40,318 nucleotides of DNA. It comes from an uncultured Bacteroidia bacterium. Its GTDB lineage: Bacteria > Bacteroidota > Bacteroidia > Bacteroidales > UBA932. The position numbers were made by a program, and so were the translations under genes. Within the stretch, counting starts at the first letter, position 1. Every line of letters begins with the position of its first letter. The stretch lies in the NCBI GenBank assembly GCA_902779785.1, contig CACZDC010000031.1:1-40318 (forward strand). The letters are read 5' to 3'. The notes under the pieces were generated by a model. That model searched no databases. It saw only the letters and a program-made list of their open reading frames with translations, and was not told the DNA's origin. Positions 7,699 through 15,807 of this stretch are shown here, in pieces.

Positions 7699-8483
7699 TA
7701 AAGGATAATCTTCATAAGATACAGGCGTCACTTCCAGAGGGGGTGACGCTTGTTGCTGTGTCCAAGTTCCATCCGGTGGAGAGACTCCGTGAAGCCTATG
7801 ATGCCGGCCAGCGCGTCTTTGCCGAAAGCCGCCCGCAGGAGCTTGCAGCAAAGGTTCCGCTGATGCCCTCCGACGTGGAGTGGCACTTCATCGGCCATCT
7901 TCAGACCAATAAACTGAAGCTTGTCCTTCCGTATGTCTCTCTTGTCCAGTCAGTTGACTCGCTCCATCTGCTCGAAGCCATCGAGCGCTGGGGCGAGGCC
8001 AACGGCCGCACGGTCGATGTCCTTCTGGAGGTCCATATTTCCTCCGACGCCGCCAAGCAAGGTTTCGCTCCGGAAGAAGTTTTGGCCATAATCGCGGCCA
8101 TAGCCGGATGGGCTGAACCATCGGAGGCCCGTGGCCACCCTCGGCCACGTAAGAGGGAGGGGCCCGCGGCCGAAGGCCGTGGGAGGGGTCGCGAAGCGAC
8201 GGTCGACGATGGTTCAGCCCATCCGGCTACGCTCGCTTACTATGGCCACATTCGTCTGCGAGGCCTTATGGGGATGGCGACGCTGACGGAGGATGAAAGT
8301 ATCATCGAAGGGGATTTCGTCCGTCTGGAGGCTCTTTTCGGGCAAATACGGGCCGCTTATCCGGAATTGACGGAGTTTGACCAGCTCTCGATAGGAATGT
8401 CCGGCGACTGGCCCATAGCCGTCCGCCACGGAGCCACTATGGTCCGTATCGGTACGGATATTTTCGGTCCGAGAGAATACTAA
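7695..8483 (+). CDS. yggS: YggS/PROSC-family PLP homeostasis protein with an in-frame repeat insertion
   Basis: The family binds pyridoxal 5'-phosphate and buffers vitamin B6 and amino-acid pools, with no firmly known catalysis. AVSKFHP carries the PLP lysine (K24). HFIGHLQTNK, RLRGLMGMAT, LSIGMSGDW and MVRIGTDIFGPREY are family motifs. I place the start at TTG 7695, in a TTGA overlap with the yidC stop, because family proteins begin right there (x-I-K-D-N-L) and AAAGGAAAG lies upstream; an ATG at 7623 would add 24 non-homologous residues. Family members are usually about 220-235 residues, but this one is 262. The excess is an Arg/Gly/Pro-rich segment (about residues 139-182) encoded by the repeat at 8101-8229, between the helix AIIAAIAG and the strand HIRLRGLM, probably a surface loop. 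Whether the protein remains active is unknown. Confidence 0.9.
   Translation: MIKDNLHKIQASLPEGVTLVAVSKFHPVERLREAYDAGQRVFAESRPQELAAKVPLMPSDVEWHFIGHLQTNKLKLVLPYVSLVQSVDSLHLLEAIERWGEANGRTVDVLLEVHISSDAAKQGFAPEEVLAIIAAIAGWAEPSEARGHPRPRKREGPAAEGRGRGREATVDDGSAHPATLAYYGHIRLRGLMGMATLTEDESIIEGDFVRLEALFGQIRAAYPELTEFDQLSIGMSGDWPIAVRHGATMVRIGTDIFGPREY
8101..8229 (+). repeat. Dispersed hairpin element, copy A, inserted in frame in yggS
   Basis: A perfect 23-bp inverted repeat (8101-8123 and 8207-8229, outer ends TAGCCGGATG/CATCCGGCTA) encloses an 83-bp core. The core matches that of the element at 18288-18407: CCCGTGGCCACCCTCGGCC, CGTAAGAGGGAGGGGCCC and GGGAGGGGTCG are shared. The core itself folds into hairpins: GTGGCC/GGCCAC, a 9-pair stem 8163-8171/8175-8183 with a GAA loop, and GTCGC/GCGAC (8188-8200) with a GAA loop. 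The inverted arms have no similarity to those of the other copy. Weaker pairing, GGCCATA at 8096-8102 with TATGGCC at 8241-8247, continues outside. No terminal target duplication in direct orientation is seen. Confidence 0.88.
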
Positions 8484-8484
8484 A

Positions 8485-8518
8485 AAAAAGGCAGGTCTGT
8501 GATGTGACCTGCCTTTTT
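8485..8518. terminator. Bidirectional terminator between yggS and gap
   Basis: A perfect 13-bp stem, 8485-8497 (AAAAAGGCAGGTC) with 8506-8518, and an 8-base loop. It ends in a T run on both strands, so it can serve both convergent genes. Confidence 0.92.
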
Positions 8519-8544
8519 ATACTCCAGATAGAGTCAGCGTTTTT

Positions 8545-9612
8545 TTACTTGAGCTCAGCCAGGTACTTGATGGTACGGACCATCTGAGAAGTGTAGGAGT
8601 TCTCGTTGTCGTACCAGGAGACAACCTGGACCTGATAGGTTTCGTCGTCGATCTTGCTCACCATAGTCTGGGTTGCATCGAAGAGGGAACCGAACTTCAT
8701 ACCAATGACGTCGGAGCTGACGATCTGGTCCTCGGTGTAGCCGAAGGACTCGTTGGAGGCAGCCTTCATAGCGGCGTTGATACCGGCGGGAGTAATGTCC
8801 TTGCCCTTGACGACAGCAATCAGAATCGTGGTGGAACCGGTGGGGGTGGGAACGCGCTGGGCGCTGCCGATGAGCTTGCCGTTCAGTTCGGGAATGACGA
8901 GACCGATAGCCTTGGCTGCGCCGGTGGAGTTAGGGACGATGTTGCAGGCACCTGCACGGCTACGGCGGAGGTCACCCTTGCGCTGAGGGCCGTCGAGAAT
9001 CATCTGGTCACCGGTATAGGCGTGGATGGTGCTCATAATGCCGCTCTGGATGGGAGCGAATTTGTTGAGGGCGTCAGCCATAGGGGCGAGGCAGTTGGTG
9101 GTGCAAGAAGCAGCGCTGATTATGGTGTCAGCCGGGGTAAGGGTCTTGTGGTTGGTGTTGAAGACAATGGTGGGAAGGTCGTTGCCTGCAGGAGCGGAGA
9201 TGACAACCTTCTTTGCGCCAGCCTCGATGTGAGCGGAGGCCTTCGCCTTGGAGGTATAGAAACCAGTGCACTCGAGAACGACATCTACATTGAGTTCGCC
9301 CCAAGGGAGCTCAGCGGCATTGGGCTTCGCATAAATGGTGATTTCCTTGCCGTCCACAATGATGGAACCGGGAGTGACAACCGTCTTTCCGTCTTCTGCG
9401 AGAACGGCGTCCTTGTAATCAACCGTGTGCTTTCCTTCGCCGAACTTGCCGGCGAATCCACCCTGAGCGGTGTCGTACTTCAGGAGGTGGGCAAGCATTT
9501 TGGGACTTGTGAGGTCATTGATGGCGACTACTTCATAACCATCAGCCTCGAACATCTGACGGAATGCCAGACGACCGATACGGCCAAAACCGTTGATAGC
9601 AATTCTATTCAT
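8545..9612 (-). CDS. gap: Glyceraldehyde-3-phosphate dehydrogenase, type I
   Basis: The glycolytic enzyme oxidises and phosphorylates glyceraldehyde 3-phosphate with NAD. The 355-residue protein starts with the Rossmann motif NGFGRIGR. It has the catalytic cysteine C170 in [12 protein letters not shown], the partner histidine H197 in [10 protein letters not shown], and the C-terminal [13 protein letters not shown]. Asp33 at the end of the second beta-strand favours NAD over NADP. Codons are strongly biased, consistent with high expression. It is monocistronic, with a -7 box upstream and the shared terminator downstream. Confidence 0.97.
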   Translation of the reverse strand: MNRIAINGFGRIGRLAFRQMFEADGYEVVAINDLTSPKMLAHLLKYDTAQGGFAGKFGEGKHTVDYKDAVLAEDGKTVVTPGSIIVDGKEITIYAKPNAAELPWGELNVDVVLECTGFYTSKAKASAHIEAGAKKVVISAPAGNDLPTIVFNTNHKTLTPADTIISAASCTTNCLAPMADALNKFAPIQSGIMSTIHAYTGDQMILDGPQRKGDLRRSRAGACNIVPNSTGAAKAIGLVIPELNGKLIGSAQRVPTPTGSTTILIAVVKGKDITPAGINAAMKAASNESFGYTEDQIVSSDVIGMKFGSLFDATQTMVSKIDDETYQVQVVSWYDNENSYTSQMVRTIKYLAELK

Positions 9613-9688
9613 GTTCTGTTATTGATAAAAATAAATGTTTTCCAGTGTTTTCCACTCAATCGCCCCGGCATTTTTACCGAAGGCGACG

Positions 9689-9696
9689 CAAATTTA
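9689..9696 (-). promoter_or_regulatory. -7 promoter box for gap
   Basis: TAAATTTG on the - strand, 76 bases upstream of the gap ATG, giving a leader of about 70 bases. It is back-to-back with the surE promoter. No clear -33 TTG. Confidence 0.55.
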
Positions 9697-9717
9697 CGAA
9701 AAAATCCGAATATTCGC

Positions 9718-9725
9718 TATCTTTG
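9718..9725 (+). promoter_or_regulatory. -7 promoter box for surE-lpxB
   Basis: TATCTTTG, 28 bases upstream of the surE ATG, divergent from the gap promoter. No clear -33 TTG at the expected spacing. Confidence 0.55.
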
Positions 9726-9753
9726 CAGTCGATTTTATTAAGAATTGTCACGA

Positions 9754-10590
9754 ATGAAGATTTTGATCAGCAACGACGACGGATACAAGGCCAGAGGATT
9801 GCAGGTCCTGGTCAATATAATGGCCGGATTCGGGGATGTGACCGTAGTGGCGCCAAAGTATCACCAGAGCGGCAAATCGATGTCAGTCTCGCTGGGTATC
9901 AATTGCTTAGCCCATAAGAGCGTGCCGGAATACGGACCCGGCAAATGGCACTATCTGGATGCCACTCCCGCTTCCTGCGTCAAATTCGGACTCGAATATA
10001 TGTACGAACAGAGGAATCCGGACCTTGTCATCTGCGGCATCAACCACGGATCCAATGCGGCCTCCGCGGCCAATTATTCCGCCACCCTCGGAGCGGCCGA
10101 GGAGGGAGCCTTGAATGGATGCAAGGCAATAGGTGTCTCGCTTTGCAATTTCAGCCCGGACGCCGATTTCTCCATCGTGGAGCATTATCTTCCTTCAATT
10201 GTCCGTTTCCTTCTCGACAACTGGCCCGAGAACAGTTTCGGACTCCTTTACAATATCAATTTTCCTGACATCGGCATAGATGAAGTAAAGGGGGTCAAGA
10301 TTACCCGGCAGGGTAAAGGACACTGGGAGAGGGAGTTCCAGCCCTGGGATGAGGAACGCCTTATGCTGTATGAGGCGACAGGTTTCCATCACGACGGAAA
10401 GCTGCCGACCCTGGAAGAAGGGGAGGAAGGATATATGATGGTCGGAGACTTCATAGACGACGAGAATGAAAACGACGATGCCGACCACAGTATGCTTGAG
10501 CAAGGCTGGATAACCATAACTCCCAATAATCTGGACCGTACGGATTTCGAGGAATACAAGCGGCTTCGTTCTATATGCGGTATTATATAG
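9754..10590 (+). CDS. surE: 5'/3'-nucleotidase SurE
   Basis: SurE is a divalent-metal-dependent nucleoside-monophosphate phosphatase. The metal-binding start ILISNDDGYKARG (Asp-Asp near residues 8-9), VVAPKYHQSGKSMSVS, the TPASCVKFGL segment and GINHGSNAASAANYSATLGAAEEG are all present. I start it at ATG 9754 (MKILISNDDG) because an earlier in-frame TTG adds only three residues and moves the conserved start. Its end overlaps lpxB by 16 bases, so the two are co-translated. A stretch of acidic residues (DDENENDDADH) near residue 240 lies in a probable surface loop. Confidence 0.95.
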   Translation: MKILISNDDGYKARGLQVLVNIMAGFGDVTVVAPKYHQSGKSMSVSLGINCLAHKSVPEYGPGKWHYLDATPASCVKFGLEYMYEQRNPDLVICGINHGSNAASAANYSATLGAAEEGALNGCKAIGVSLCNFSPDADFSIVEHYLPSIVRFLLDNWPENSFGLLYNINFPDIGIDEVKGVKITRQGKGHWEREFQPWDEERLMLYEATGFHHDGKLPTLEEGEEGYMMVGDFIDDENENDDADHSMLEQGWITITPNNLDRTDFEEYKRLRSICGII

Positions 10591-11738
10591 TAGCCGGCGA
10601 GGCTTCCGGAGACCTGCACGGCTCCAACCTGATGCGCGGCATATATGCCGAAGATCCCGAGGCGGACATCCGCTTCTGGGGCGGCGGTCTGATGGACGCG
10701 GTCTATAAGGAGCATCAGCAGGGGAGCGGACTTGTGCAGGACTATCGCGAGGGTGCGATAATCGGCTATTGGGAGGTCCTTATCCACGCCCGCAAGCTGC
10801 TGGGCAAGGTTCAGCGCTGCAAGGAGGACATTCTGAAGTGGAATCCGCACGTAGTCATACTCATAGATTATCCGGGCTTCAATTTCAAGATTGCGGAATT
10901 CGCCCACGATGCCGGCTTCAAGGTCTTCTATTACATTGCTCCCAAGGTATGGGCGTCGAGGGAGGGCCGTATCCGCAAACTCAAGGCCTGGGTTGACAAA
11001 CTATTCATAGTTTTCCCCTTTGAAGTGCCCTACTTCGAGTCAAAGGGAGTCCCGTTTGTCTACAAGGGCAATCCTCTGGTGGATGCAATCGACTCGTCTC
11101 CGGCTATGAAAGAGTCCCGTTCAGATTTTTTGCAGAGATGTTCCCTTCCGGACAAACCCTACATCGCCCTTCTTGCCGGCTCAAGGAACGGGGAGATATC
11201 CACTATGATGCCCGTCCTGATGAGCTTCTGCTCAGATTTACATAAGCTGCCTCAATATGCTGATTATCATTTCGTAATAGCAGCGGCTCCGTCTCGTACG
11301 GCCGCCGATTACGACCTCGCCGGAAATGAGGAGTTCGTCCACCTGGTTTTCGGAGAGACCTACGCCGCACTGCGTCACGCCAAGGCTGCGGTAATCAATT
11401 CCGGGACAGCATCTTTGGAAGCCGCACTTATAGGAACGCCTCAAGTTGTCGGATATCGCACCGCCAGCCTGACCTACCTCATAATGCGGACTATCATCAA
11501 GATAAAATACATCTCTCTGGCCAACCTCATAATTGACCGTCCCGCTTTCAAAGAATATCTGCAAGACTATCTGCGGAGCGATATCATAGTGGATGAGGTC
11601 AGGCGCATACTGGAGGACCACTTCTACCGCAGCCGTATGCTTAAGGACTACGAAGAAATCCGCAGCCTGCTTGGCGGCAGCGGCGCTTCAAACGCCGTCG
11701 CGCGTGCAATGATAGATGAGTTAAGGCTTTATTACTGA
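10575..11738 (+). CDS. lpxB: Lipid-A-disaccharide synthase LpxB
   Basis: LpxB joins UDP-diacylglucosamine and lipid X to form the lipid A disaccharide, at the cytoplasmic face of the inner membrane. The 387-residue protein has the family start YIVAGEASGDLHG, then FWGGGLM, DYPGFNFK, YYIAPKVWASREGR, the KGNPLVD segment and a C-terminal nucleotide-binding half with LLAGSRNGEI and AVINSGTASLEAAL. It shows the organism makes LPS or lipooligosaccharide. It overlaps surE upstream by 16 bases and runs 18 bases into the end of the convergent GH25 gene. Confidence 0.96.
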   Translation: MRYYIVAGEASGDLHGSNLMRGIYAEDPEADIRFWGGGLMDAVYKEHQQGSGLVQDYREGAIIGYWEVLIHARKLLGKVQRCKEDILKWNPHVVILIDYPGFNFKIAEFAHDAGFKVFYYIAPKVWASREGRIRKLKAWVDKLFIVFPFEVPYFESKGVPFVYKGNPLVDAIDSSPAMKESRSDFLQRCSLPDKPYIALLAGSRNGEISTMMPVLMSFCSDLHKLPQYADYHFVIAAAPSRTAADYDLAGNEEFVHLVFGETYAALRHAKAAVINSGTASLEAALIGTPQVVGYRTASLTYLIMRTIIKIKYISLANLIIDRPAFKEYLQDYLRSDIIVDEVRRILEDHFYRSRMLKDYEEIRSLLGGSGASNAVARAMIDELRLYY

Positions 11739-12554
11739 AAGATCTACGTGCCCCTTGACGCCGTAGACCGAGGCCCGGTCAGTAAACTGCCACATACTCC
11801 ATCCGTCTTTTTTCGGCGGAATGGTGTTGTACCTTGCGATCCAGAGCGGATAGTTGTCGGTAATGTCCGTGGAAAGATGTTCCCTCAGGAAACTGTCTGA
11901 AGTATAAACTATGGGTTTCACTCCATAGTGCTTCTCTACTATCTCCAGCCAGCTCAGGACCTTGTCGTTCAGAACTTTGTCCGTACATCCTTTATGTATG
12001 GTCTCGACGTCAAGTACTGGCGGAAGGTCCGTCTGCCGGAGCTTTACGCAATTGATGTAGTTCTCGGCCTGCTTGCGGGCGTCCTTCGAACTGCGGAAGA
12101 AATGATAGGCTCCCCGGGAGATGTCTATCCGTCCCGCTTCCTCCCAGTTCTTCTGGAACAAATCGTCCCCGAGTACCTCGCCTTCCGTCGCTTTTATGAT
12201 TACTCTTGAGACGGGCAGGATGCTTACGGCCTTCTGCAGATTCCTAGTCGTACGGCCTCTTTGATTGACCATTATTTTCAGGGAGTCCCACTGGATTTCT
12301 CCGTTGTGGTGGGAGATGTCGATGCAGAAAGAACTGTAGCCTTTCGGAAGGGGAGAACCTGAAGAAAAGTCTCTTCCTTCGACGAGCCAGGCGATGAAAA
12401 TTCCAAGCCCCATCGCGGCAATTATCCCGATGAAAATCCAGGGACTGAGAAGAAGCTTCTTTTGGGCCGTTTTCTTCTTCCCGGAACCCTTTTTTGAGCC
12501 CTTTTTATGTGTTAACTTTTTTGTTACAGGTTTTAACTTACTTGTTTCATTCAT
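11721..12554 (-). CDS. GH25 lysozyme-like muramidase, membrane-anchored
   Basis: Glycoside hydrolase family 25 enzymes cleave the MurNAc-GlcNAc bond of peptidoglycan. The 277-residue protein has a very basic cytoplasmic N-terminus (residues 6-33, many Lys), one membrane helix (about 37-58), and a GH25 domain exposed to the periplasm. Catalytic-site motifs are CIDISHHNG (D79) and PPVLDVET (D182, E184), with IVYTS and PLWIARY later. The lack of a cleavable signal means it is a tethered type II membrane protein rather than a secreted lysozyme. It is the last gene of pepC-pssA-GH25, 10 bases after pssA, and its end overlaps the lpxB end. Confidence 0.92.
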   Translation of the reverse strand: MNETSKLKPVTKKLTHKKGSKKGSGKKKTAQKKLLLSPWIFIGIIAAMGLGIFIAWLVEGRDFSSGSPLPKGYSSFCIDISHHNGEIQWDSLKIMVNQRGRTTRNLQKAVSILPVSRVIIKATEGEVLGDDLFQKNWEEAGRIDISRGAYHFFRSSKDARKQAENYINCVKLRQTDLPPVLDVETIHKGCTDKVLNDKVLSWLEIVEKHYGVKPIVYTSDSFLREHLSTDITDNYPLWIARYNTIPPKKDGWSMWQFTDRASVYGVKGHVDLSVIKP

Positions 12555-12564
12555 TGAGTATCAA

Positions 12565-13287
12565 TTATTTGCGAAACAAGTTCAAGAATGCGACGAAAAG
12601 ATTGACCAAAAGGTAAATCGTGAAGGTCAGAAGCACGAAAAGGCTCCAATTAAGATGAAAAACAATGACGATTATCCCGGCCACAAGGCTCAGCGAGAGG
12701 AAGGCGATGCGCTTTGCGTCGAAGAGTTTATGCCCCTTCGCGACCTTCATCGAGAACATCGGAATTTCGCTCAGAAGAAGCAGTCCCATTACGAGCGCGA
12801 GCGCCGGAAGGAACCAGGATGAAGCGATCCATCCGTTAATCTCCGAGGCCGGTGAAACTGCGATGAAATAGCAAAGCGAAGCGCAAAGGATTGCGGCGGT
12901 AGGAGTGGCCACTCCGATGAAGTCGCTTTCCTGCCTCGTGTCCACATTGAACTTGGCCAGCCTTATCCCGGAGAGCACGGCCAGAATCAGGCAGAAATAG
13001 GCCAGGACGCAGGTGCATCCTGCGAGCCGCATCGTCTCATACATCATCACGCTCGGAAGCAGTCCGAAACTGACCATATCAGCGAGGCTGTCCAGTTCCT
13101 TGCCCATCTCGCCCTTGACGTCAAGCAGCCTTGCGGCCATACCGTCAAAGAAGTCGAAGAATGCTCCGGCAAGCATCAGAGGGAAGGCGACGTCCAGGCG
13201 GCCTTCAATCGCAAAAATCACTCCCAAGGCCCCCGAGAGGAGGTTCAAGGAAGTGATAGTGTTGGGAATGTGTCTTTTAATACTCAC
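12565..13287 (-). CDS. pssA: CDP-diacylglycerol-serine O-phosphatidyltransferase
   Basis: This integral membrane enzyme makes phosphatidylserine from CDP-diacylglycerol and serine, the precursor of phosphatidylethanolamine. The CDP-alcohol phosphatidyltransferase signature is complete: D48-G-x2-A-R53-x8-G62-x3-D66-x3-D70, just after the start SIKRHIPNTITSLNLLSG. The remaining sequence forms about six to eight hydrophobic segments. The start is GTG (13287-13285), overlapping the pepC stop as GTGA, since no nearby ATG fits the family N-terminus. Serine use here and by the serine palmitoyltransferase at 26975 places two serine-consuming lipid enzymes in the window. Confidence 0.93.
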   Translation of the reverse strand: MSIKRHIPNTITSLNLLSGALGVIFAIEGRLDVAFPLMLAGAFFDFFDGMAARLLDVKGEMGKELDSLADMVSFGLLPSVMMYETMRLAGCTCVLAYFCLILAVLSGIRLAKFNVDTRQESDFIGVATPTAAILCASLCYFIAVSPASEINGWIASSWFLPALALVMGLLLLSEIPMFSMKVAKGHKLFDAKRIAFLSLSLVAGIIVIVFHLNWSLFVLLTFTIYLLVNLFVAFLNLFRK

Positions 13288-14486
13288 TTTATACCAAGCT
13301 TTTTGGCGATATCCTTCGGAAGGGCCTTCTTGTTGACCATAATGTTCAGGGCCTTGGCCTTCACGAAATTCTCGGACATATACCAGATGCCTTTATAAGC
13401 ACCGGCTTCGCCCCAGGAATTCTTTATGAGGTAGTATTTCTTCCCGTTCTGGTCTTTGGCCAGGCCGTAAAGGTGCATTCCGTGGTCGTCGGTCGAGGTT
13501 TTTTCGTCGAACATCTGCTGACGCAGTTCCTGGGTGACCTCGAGTTCGGGAAGGATCCCGTCGCTTTTCTCTTCGGGCTTTGCATCGCTTTTCCCGACCC
13601 ATTTTTCTTGATCCGAGCCACTTGTGCGTGCCTCTTCGTCAATCAGTACGGCCAGGCCGTCGCGGGTGAAGCCCTTTTCGGAGACGTCGCCGCCCCAGAG
13701 CACCGTATAGCCATTGTCAAGGGCGTTGTCAATAATCTTTATATACTCGTCCAGCGGAACGTTGTAGCTGGGAGACCATCTCCAGTTGTCCTCGACCTCG
13801 ATCGCAAACTGAGTGTAGAAAGGATGGTGAGTGTAAGAAGTCAGGCTAACGAAATCATCCGGATTGACGCCCATAGCATCGCGGTAAGAGGCTGGGGTAT
13901 AGGACTTTCCGCCGACGGTAAAATTCTCGGGGACTGCGCCCAGATAGGCGTCCAGGATCCCGTCGAAGCCCTTGGGCCAGACAGGGGTGAGCTTGCGGTT
14001 CGGATTCTTGACCACGGCCTGGACATAGCCCTTGAGGACCGCGTCCAGTTCGCCCTGGACCGGCTTGTCATAGCCATAATTCATTCCGGAATAGGCCTCT
14101 TGAGGCATCAGGCCATAATCTTTTATGATAGTCAGCACATCTCCGAAGTCAGAACCGGCGGCCATATTCAGATTGCCGTCCAGGCGGACATACTTGACCG
14201 CCCTGTCGTGATAGGCGTTGCGGACGATGAACATCTCGGAAAAATCCGGATACTGCAGGGTGTCTTTTATGTTTTTGGCCTTGATTACTTCCGACTCGAG
14301 GAAGGACAAGGTGGAAAAACACCAGCAGGTGCCGCTGCGATACTGATTTTTCACCGGAGTGACAGGTAGTTCCTTGACGGTGGTGAACTGGTATGCCTTG
14401 GTTTTAGGCTTGGGGGCCGGTTTGCCCTGTGAAAACAGGGTGAAGGGGAGGATGGCGGCAAGCGCGAGAAGTAAAATCCGTTTCAT
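13284..14486 (-). CDS. C1B-family cysteine peptidase (bleomycin hydrolase-like), exported
   Basis: A papain-fold peptidase of the aminopeptidase C/bleomycin hydrolase type, 400 residues with a cleavable signal peptide (residues 1-19, ending TLFSQ). The active-site motif QYRSGTCWCFS gives Gln48 and catalytic Cys54. GMHLYGLA supplies His338, and LIKNSWGE supplies Asn356. Cytosolic bleomycin hydrolases lack a signal, so this is an exported variant, probably a periplasmic peptide scavenger. It is the first gene of a three-gene operon with pssA and the lysozyme, with a promoter just upstream. Confidence 0.92.
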   Translation of the reverse strand: MKRILLLALAAILPFTLFSQGKPAPKPKTKAYQFTTVKELPVTPVKNQYRSGTCWCFSTLSFLESEVIKAKNIKDTLQYPDFSEMFIVRNAYHDRAVKYVRLDGNLNMAAGSDFGDVLTIIKDYGLMPQEAYSGMNYGYDKPVQGELDAVLKGYVQAVVKNPNRKLTPVWPKGFDGILDAYLGAVPENFTVGGKSYTPASYRDAMGVNPDDFVSLTSYTHHPFYTQFAIEVEDNWRWSPSYNVPLDEYIKIIDNALDNGYTVLWGGDVSEKGFTRDGLAVLIDEEARTSGSDQEKWVGKSDAKPEEKSDGILPELEVTQELRQQMFDEKTSTDDHGMHLYGLAKDQNGKKYYLIKNSWGEAGAYKGIWYMSENFVKAKALNIMVNKKALPKDIAKKLGIK

Positions 14487-14514
14487 AAATGTCTTTTTCT
14501 TTATCTCAAGACCA

Positions 14515-14545
14515 CAAATTTAGTAAGAAAGTCGTAATTTTGCAA
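14515..14545 (-). promoter_or_regulatory. Promoter of the pepC-like operon
   Basis: On the - strand TTG (14545-14543), a 20-base gap, then TAAATTTG (14522-14515). The leader is about 22 bases. The -33 element overlaps the -7 box of the divergent hydrolase gene, so the two promoters may compete for polymerase. Confidence 0.65.
14535..14542 (+). promoter_or_regulatory. -7 promoter box giving a nearly leaderless hydrolase mRNA
   Basis: TAATTTTG ends 8 bases before the ATG at 14551. With initiation about 7 bases after the box, the transcript would begin at or next to the start codon. No -33 TTG is seen. Confidence 0.55.
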
Positions 14546-14550
14546 AATCT

Positions 14551-15192
14551 ATGGCTACTATATTGTATATCCACGGTATGGGCGGAGGCGGAGACAGCCG
14601 CATACCTAACTATCTTGACGCGAAACTCTCTCCGGAAGGCATCAGAGTGATTGTCCGCACCTATGATTTCGATCCGCCCATAGGCGCTTCCCAGATTGCA
14701 TCCTGGGTGGAGGAACTCCAGCCCTCGCTGATAATAGGAGAGTCTCTCGGCAGCATCCAGGCCCTCCGCATCGAAGGAATACCGCAAATCTTTGTCTCTC
14801 CGTCACTTGGAGCGCCGGAGCAGTTCGTCCGCTACGCTTTCCTTACGCTCTTTCCTGGCGGGTCGTGGTACCTTCACTACAAGTTCCCCGTCAAAGAAGG
14901 GGACAGGCAGCCCCTGAAGTTCTCTTTCCCCGTTATGCGCCGCTACAAGGCCCATTGGAAGGCCGCCTGCGAGGCCGCGAAGAAGCCACTTCCACGCTTT
15001 GCCTTTTTCGGTGTCCACGACCACTTTATGCGCTCCGGCGTAGTAAAAGTGGAGTATTGGAGGAAAATGTTCGGTGACAGCTTCCAAATGTATGACGGAA
15101 CGCACTTTATGGAAGAAGAGTACATAGATTCACTGCTGATTCCCAAGATACGGGAATTCCTCGGCTTTGCAAAATCGGGCGGAAAAGCGTAA
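14551..15192 (+). CDS. Alpha/beta hydrolase, small esterase type
   Basis: A 213-residue cytoplasmic alpha/beta hydrolase. It starts with the oxyanion-hole segment LYIHGMGGGGDS. It has a nucleophile elbow GESLGS (Ser near residue 65), an acid-loop candidate GVHDHFM near residue 155 and a histidine in YDGTHFMEEE near 182, so a catalytic triad is plausible. Between these lies a basic cap region. The substrate cannot be told from sequence. A separate promoter at 15167-15197 lies inside its 3' end for the next gene. Confidence 0.8.
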   Translation: MATILYIHGMGGGGDSRIPNYLDAKLSPEGIRVIVRTYDFDPPIGASQIASWVEELQPSLIIGESLGSIQALRIEGIPQIFVSPSLGAPEQFVRYAFLTLFPGGSWYLHYKFPVKEGDRQPLKFSFPVMRRYKAHWKAACEAAKKPLPRFAFFGVHDHFMRSGVVKVEYWRKMFGDSFQMYDGTHFMEEEYIDSLLIPKIREFLGFAKSGGKA

Positions 15193-15197
15193 ATTTG
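15167..15197 (+). promoter_or_regulatory. Promoter for the exonuclease-methyltransferase pair
   Basis: TTG at 15167-15169, a 20-base gap, then TAAATTTG at 15190-15197. It gives a leader of about 16 bases. The -33 element lies within the end of the hydrolase gene. Confidence 0.65.
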
Positions 15198-15219
15198 TGC
15201 CGCAATTTTAAGATTCAAT

Positions 15220-15807
15220 ATGTACAAGAGCAAGATTACTCCCGAAGAGATAGGAGAATTGGAGCTAGCCTCCTTCAGTGGCGAGATAAGGGTAATTGAC
15301 TCTCTTGACGAGTCTTTCGGCGAAGCGGTCCGCTACCTTAAGAATCAGAAAATCATTGGTTTCGATACTGAAAGCCGCCCGACATTCTCTCCCGGGCAGC
15401 AGTCCAACGGAACTGCACTGCTGCAACTTTCCGGGCAGAACCGGGCCTTCCTCTTCCGCCTAAAGAAAATCGGCCTTCCCAGGCGTCTTGCCGCCATACT
15501 TGCCAATCCGACCATAAAAAAAGTAGGAGCGGCTATCCTTGACGACATCCGCGGCCTGCAGAAAATAGCCGGATTCCAGCCTCAGGGTTTCGTGGACCTT
15601 CAGCGCATCGGCGCCGATTACGGCATAGAAGAGAAAAGCGTCAAGAAAATGGCCGCCATAATACTCGGAGTCAAGATTTCCAAGACCCAGCAGCTGTCCA
15701 ACTGGGAGGCAGAGACGCTTTCCCCGTCGCAGCAATCCTATGCCGCGACCGATGCCTGGGTATGCCGGGAAATGTATCTACGCCTGCAAGAAAGCAAAAA
15801 TGAATAA
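15220..15807 (+). CDS. 3'-5' exonuclease, RNase D-like DEDDy domain
   Basis: A single-domain 195-residue exonuclease of the DEDD superfamily. Exo I is GFDTES (Asp and Glu near residues 48-50). Exo II is the ILDDIRGL segment near residue 108. Exo III is SYAATDAWVCREMY near residue 170, where Tyr and Asp four apart indicate the DEDDy subclass. The HRDC domains of full RNase D are absent, so it is a short stand-alone nuclease of the kind common in Bacteroidota. It overlaps the following methyltransferase by 8 bases. Substrate, RNA or DNA, is not known. Confidence 0.87.
   Translation: MYKSKITPEEIGELELASFSGEIRVIDSLDESFGEAVRYLKNQKIIGFDTESRPTFSPGQQSNGTALLQLSGQNRAFLFRLKKIGLPRRLAAILANPTIKKVGAAILDDIRGLQKIAGFQPQGFVDLQRIGADYGIEEKSVKKMAAIILGVKISKTQQLSNWEAETLSPSQQSYAATDAWVCREMYLRLQESKNE

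Noticed and set aside
6772-7851. 359-codon open frame on the - strand opposite yidC
   Set aside because: It lies wholly antisense to a certain gene; its residues are low-complexity His/Leu/Arg-rich and match no family. The long frame is a by-product of codon bias.
13473-14369. 298-codon + strand frame opposite the C1B peptidase
   Set aside because: Antisense shadow of a gene with complete catalytic motifs; no promoter or ribosome-binding site.
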